A stretch of 64,000 nucleotides of DNA, taken from contig NZ_LMKV01000001.1 of NCBI RefSeq assembly GCF_001421665.1, positions 291,037 through 355,036 on the forward strand, given 5' to 3'. The translations under genes and the position numbers were made by a program. Below, in pieces: positions 61,005 to 64,000 of this stretch (position 1 is its first letter; the number at the start of each line of letters is the position of its first letter). Origin of the DNA: Sphingobium sp. Leaf26. GTDB lineage: Bacteria; Pseudomonadota; Alphaproteobacteria; Sphingomonadales; Sphingomonadaceae. Below the pieces are notes generated by a model. That model was not told the DNA's origin, searched no databases, and saw only the letters and a list, made by a program, of their open reading frames with translations.

Positions 61005-64000
61005 TTAGCGGCTCATGCCGCGACCGATGTCGCGTCCGTGATCGAAGGGAATGGAGGATGCGAGATCGTGGGACAGGCTGCGGCCCATCTGCTGGCCGAT
61101 CTCAAGCCCAAGTTCGCGACTGCGCAGGCCCAGCACCGATTCAAGCTGGGCATCGCGCTCAAGGCTTTTAGCCATGCCTGCCATCTGCTGTGCGGCACTC
61201 TTCGCCCCCCGGAAATTGCCGTCGCGCACCAACTCGGCATGATGGCGCTGCAACTGTTGCCAGCCTTCCACGAACCGGTCGGCCCGCTGGAGGGGGTCCA
61301 TGCGGATTTCGGTTTCCAATTGCATCGCCCGCACGGCGGCTTGGCCGCGCCCCTCGGCGGCCTCGCGGACAAGCTCCGGACTACTGCGGAACGCGCTATT
61401 GAGGTCCGAAGAACCTTCGGGCCGGATTGCGTCCAGAGCATCGCGCGCCCTGTAGAACGCCTCGCGTTGGTGTGGCATGGCGTCGAGACCCTGCGCGCGC
61501 GTCTGCTGGATCGCTTGCCATGCCTTGGCATAGCGCTCCACCGCACCGCGCACGCCGCCTGCGCGCATCGGCTGCGTGTCATGTTCGGGCTGGCGCTGAA
61601 CGGCCCGCTCCTGCGCGGGCGGCTCGGCCTTCGGCTGGAAGCCCGCAAATATGTCGCGTTCCTGCTGCGGCTGGATGTTCGGCCGGAAATTGTCGAAGAT
61701 CCCCCGCGCTTTCTCGACGATGGGCCTGACGATTTCCGCGATCCGCTCGCCAAAGCTGATGCCACGCCGCTCGGCATATTCCCTCGCAGGGTCGGCGTGC
61801 GTGTAGTCGGTCGCCATATCCTTGCCGCGCTCGCGTGAGAGCGTGCGAACAAGCCGGGACTGATCGCGAAAATCGTCGCGGCCATAATAGAGCGCCATGC
61901 CATCACGGTGGCGGGACATCGCGACATAAGCCCCATGCCGATCCATCCCCGGCGTCGCCAGCACATGCGCCCTGTCCACCGTCATGCCCTGCGCCTTGTG
62001 GATGGTAGCGGCATAGCCATGGTCGAGGTCGCGATAGTCTTTTGTGTCGAACGATACGGAACGCCCGTCATCGGTGCGGACGAACATATGCCCTTCACTC
62101 ACATGTTCGATGGTGCCTAGCGTGCCGTTTTTCACCTCAACGCTGCGCTCGTTGCGCAGGAACATGATGCGGTCGCCAGAGGCGAATAGGCGGTCACCGC
62201 GCTCGGTCTTCACCTGGCGCTCGTCGCCCAATTCACCCGCATTGCGCATCGCCGCGCGCGCTGCCTCGTTGAGGTCGCGCACCTCGGCATTGGTGTGGGT
62301 CAGGATGATGCGGCTGGCGTCGGGATCGGCTCGCCGTTCGCGATCCCAACGCTCGATGAGATCGCGCCGCGCGTCTTCGCGCGTCTCGGCCTGATGCACC
62401 ATGCCCTTGTCGGCATAGGCGGCAATGGCCTCCCCGGTCCTGCCGGTCGCCAGATGCCGTGTAGCGTCCTGCTGCCATCCTTCATGCTGGCGGCGAACCT
62501 GGGTGATCTCGACGCCGCCATGGCGCTCATGGATCGCGCGGAACGCCGCGCCTGCCTCGATCGACTGCAATTGCTGCGGATCGCCGACAAGGACAACTTT
62601 AGCGCCAACGTCGGCGACATGGGACAGCACGCGCTCCATCTGGCGTGTGCCGACCATGCCCGCCTCGTCAATCACCAGCACGTCGCGGGCGGTCAGAAGG
62701 TCGCGACCCTGCGCCCAGCCATGTTCAAGTGCAGCGATGGTGCGCGACGCGATGCCGGAGCCGTTCTCCAGTCCCTCGGCGGCGATGCCCGCAAGCGCCG
62801 CGCCGCGAACATTAAGCCCTGCGCCTTCCCACACGTCGCGGGCCACGCCCAGCATGGCGCTTTTGCCGGTCCCGGCATAACCCAGCACCAGTGACAATCC
62901 GCGCTCGCCCGTTATATGGCGCAGCGCGGCTTCCTGCTCTGCTCCCAGAGCAAGGCCACCACTCTCGGCGGCGCGGTTGGCGTAGGTCGTCGCCGCCGAG
63001 AGACCATCGCTCCGGTCCATCGCAAGCCGGTCAGCGGCGCGGCTCATCCGCTGCTCGGTCTCGATCATCTCGCGGGAGGTAAACCGATCGTCGCCGCGCC
63101 CGTCCTTGCCCAGGGCGATCAGGTCTGGCGATCCCCTAACCGCGCGCATGGCGGCGTTGAACTGCTCCTGCCCATCACTATGCCGGTGAATGAACATCGC
63201 CATATCGCGGTTGGTGAATGTGGCCTGCTGGTGGGTGATGGCGTTGAGCGCGATGCCGGGATCAGCGATGATGCGTTCGCCATTCTCACGCGCAATCTCG
63301 CGGTGCATTTCGGCGCGGTCGGCTTCTAACCCCTGGCGCTCCATCCGGTGCGCGGGGCCGCCGATTTTGCTTTGCGGCTCAAGGTCGATGCCCTGATCGG
63401 CAAGGCTGCGGCGGTCGATGCGCGCATCGATGTCGAGTTCGGCAAGGCGCGTGTTGACGTGGGTCTCCCAGCGTTCGCGCCAGCGCTCGACATTCTCATG
63501 ATCGTTCCACTCACGCACCTTCGCCCCGAAGCCAGGGGTGCCGTCTTCGCGCTGCACAACCTCTCGCATGGTGAGCATGACATGGGCGTGCGGCTTGGGC
63601 TGGCCGTCTGCCCCTATGGCTCCCCTGAGCGAAGTCGAAGGGTCCCAATGCACATTGAGGTCGGCGATCATGCCGTGATCCACAAACTCAGCGGACACAA
63701 AATCGCGGGCCAGTTCGATGCCCTGTGCCTTGGTCATTTCGCGCGGGATGGCGAACTCGACCTCGCGGGCAAGCTGGGCGTCCTTGCGCTTCTCGAATGC
63801 CTCGACATCGTTCCACAGCCGCTCGCGGTCGTGCCACTGTTCCGGCGCGCCTTCGGGCAACATGATTTCGCTATGCTCGACGCCGGAGCGGGCGCGGAAG
63901 TCATGGTCGCGGTCAAGGCGCTCGTCGTGCAGGCGTTCGCCCGCGCGATAGGCCGCAGCGGAGACGGCGGAGCGGCCCGCAGCGCGACTGATGACCTGAA
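61005..64000 (-). CDS. traA: Ti-type conjugative relaxase-helicase TraA (partial, N-terminus beyond the right edge)
   Basis: The frame is open from the stop at 61005 to the window edge: 998 codons, with QVISRAAGRSAVSAAAYRAG as the first readable segment, the MOBQ relaxase domain just after its missing start. Motif III histidines are in KPHAHVMLTMRE. The middle carries a TraI/RecD-like helicase with Walker A VLGYAGTGKSAML, Walker B VLVIDEAGMVG and DPQQLQSIEAG. The end is an alpha-helical Gln/Arg-rich tail. TraA nicks the transfer origin and unwinds the strand that is exported. A short in-frame insertion in the relaxase part is listed separately. DUF6118 follows. Confidence 0.93.
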   Translation of the reverse strand, partial: QVISRAAGRSAVSAAAYRAGERLHDERLDRDHDFRARSGVEHSEIMLPEGAPEQWHDRERLWNDVEAFEKRKDAQLAREVEFAIPREMTKAQGIELARDFVSAEFVDHGMIADLNVHWDPSTSLRGAIGADGQPKPHAHVMLTMREVVQREDGTPGFGAKVREWNDHENVERWRERWETHVNTRLAELDIDARIDRRSLADQGIDLEPQSKIGGPAHRMERQGLEADRAEMHREIARENGERIIADPGIALNAITHQQATFTNRDMAMFIHRHSDGQEQFNAAMRAVRGSPDLIALGKDGRGDDRFTSREMIETEQRMSRAADRLAMDRSDGLSAATTYANRAAESGGLALGAEQEAALRHITGERGLSLVLGYAGTGKSAMLGVARDVWEGAGLNVRGAALAGIAAEGLENGSGIASRTIAALEHGWAQGRDLLTARDVLVIDEAGMVGTRQMERVLSHVADVGAKVVLVGDPQQLQSIEAGAAFRAIHERHGGVEITQVRRQHEGWQQDATRHLATGRTGEAIAAYADKGMVHQAETREDARRDLIERWDRERRADPDASRIILTHTNAEVRDLNEAARAAMRNAGELGDERQVKTERGDRLFASGDRIMFLRNERSVEVKNGTLGTIEHVSEGHMFVRTDDGRSVSFDTKDYRDLDHGYAATIHKAQGMTVDRAHVLATPGMDRHGAYVAMSRHRDGMALYYGRDDFRDQSRLVRTLSRERGKDMATDYTHADPAREYAERRGISFGERIAEIVRPIVEKARGIFDNFRPNIQPQQERDIFAGFQPKAEPPAQERAVQRQPEHDTQPMRAGGVRGAVERYAKAWQAIQQTRAQGLDAMPHQREAFYRARDALDAIRPEGSSDLNSAFRSSPELVREAAEGRGQAAVRAMQLETEIRMDPLQRADRFVEGWQQLQRHHAELVRDGNFRGAKSAAQQMAGMAKSLERDAQLESVLGLRSRELGLEIGQQMGRSLSHDLASSIPFDHGRDIGRGMSR
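63620..63645 (-). repeat. Short REP-like insertion inside traA
   Basis: CCCTGAGCGAAGTCGAAGGG, seen on the plus strand, is the widespread sphingomonad repeat core. Here it codes in frame for about eight extra residues (DPSTSLRGA) between VHW and IGADGQPKPHAHV, where other TraA proteins have a short direct link. It is likely a small repeat element that inserted in a coding region without breaking the frame. Confidence 0.55.

Larger units (their letters stand above)
46338..64000. mobile_element. Genomic island (integrative conjugative element) at tRNA-Met, right end outside the window
   Basis: From the 3' end of tRNA-Met, gene content changes abruptly from chromosomal housekeeping to a Ter stress operon and then conjugation genes (DUF6118 and a TraA relaxase-helicase). 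tRNA 3' ends are the usual attachment sites of tyrosine-recombinase islands. No integrase is seen in the window; it would be expected beyond position 64000 along with the rest of the transfer genes and the second attachment site. Extent and identity as a conjugative element are inference. The first 400 bases are notably AT-rich. Confidence 0.6.

Noticed and set aside
1..64000. CRISPR arrays, rRNA genes and insertion-sequence transposases
   Set aside because: No regularly spaced repeats, no rRNA sequence and no transposase-like frame were seen.

Overview
The window is GC-rich chromosomal DNA from an alphaproteobacterium, most likely a sphingomonad (Sphingobium, Sphingomonas or Novosphingobium type). 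The main pointers are an exosortase A (XrtA) exopolysaccharide locus of sphingomonad composition, an Anbu/alpha-E/ATP-grasp/transglutaminase operon, and a DUF6118-TraA pair typical of sphingomonad conjugative elements. Genus is an inference; there is no rRNA to test it.

Layout. 1-16370 holds mixed core and envelope genes: an acyltransferase cut by the left edge, an RluA-type pseudouridine synthase overlapping arfB, a minus-strand GT2 / methyltransferase / GT39-like / GtrA group, a GT87-like mannosyltransferase homologue, free-methionine sulfoxide reductase, a glycine-zipper envelope protein, a PAS-GGDEF-EAL protein, leucyl/arginyl-tRNA-protein transferase, threonine ammonia-lyase, a 3-hydroxyisobutyrate dehydrogenase-like protein and an exported amidohydrolase. 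16371-37366 is a complete-looking XrtA/EPS locus. It has a 19.6-kb minus-strand operon: acyl-CoA ligase, PLP decarboxylase, Wza-like exporter, Wzz-like chain-length protein, tyrosine autokinase, beta-barrel protein, ATPase, deacetylase, two FemAB proteins, glycosyltransferase, exosortase A, amidotransferase, sugar transferase and GT2. A divergent acetyltransferase-acyl carrier protein pair lies at its head. Many of these genes overlap by ATGA, so translation is probably coupled.

37388-46163 holds trxB, an AT-rich two-gene insert (ParA-like ATPase and SIR2-family protein, here proposed as a candidate defence pair), and the four-gene Anbu proteasome-like operon followed by a lipoprotein hydrolase. 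At 46261 an elongator tRNA-Met marks an apparent integration site. Everything to its right looks like a conjugative genomic island running off the window.

The island carries a 13.3-kb minus-strand Ter operon: three TerD-type proteins, a TerA-like protein, a TerC/DUF475 membrane protein, a metabolite-building set (ATP-grasp ligase, two phosphoribosyltransferase-like proteins, HAD phosphatase, citrate-lyase-like aldolase), TelA and a small membrane protein. In its middle sit a DUF4236 protein and an unusual TerD-like/trypsin-like fusion. The island ends at the window edge with DUF6118 and a TraA relaxase-helicase, whose relaxase domain carries a short in-frame repeat-like insertion. The most novel items are the TerD-protease/DUF4236 part of the Ter operon and the parA-sir2 pair.
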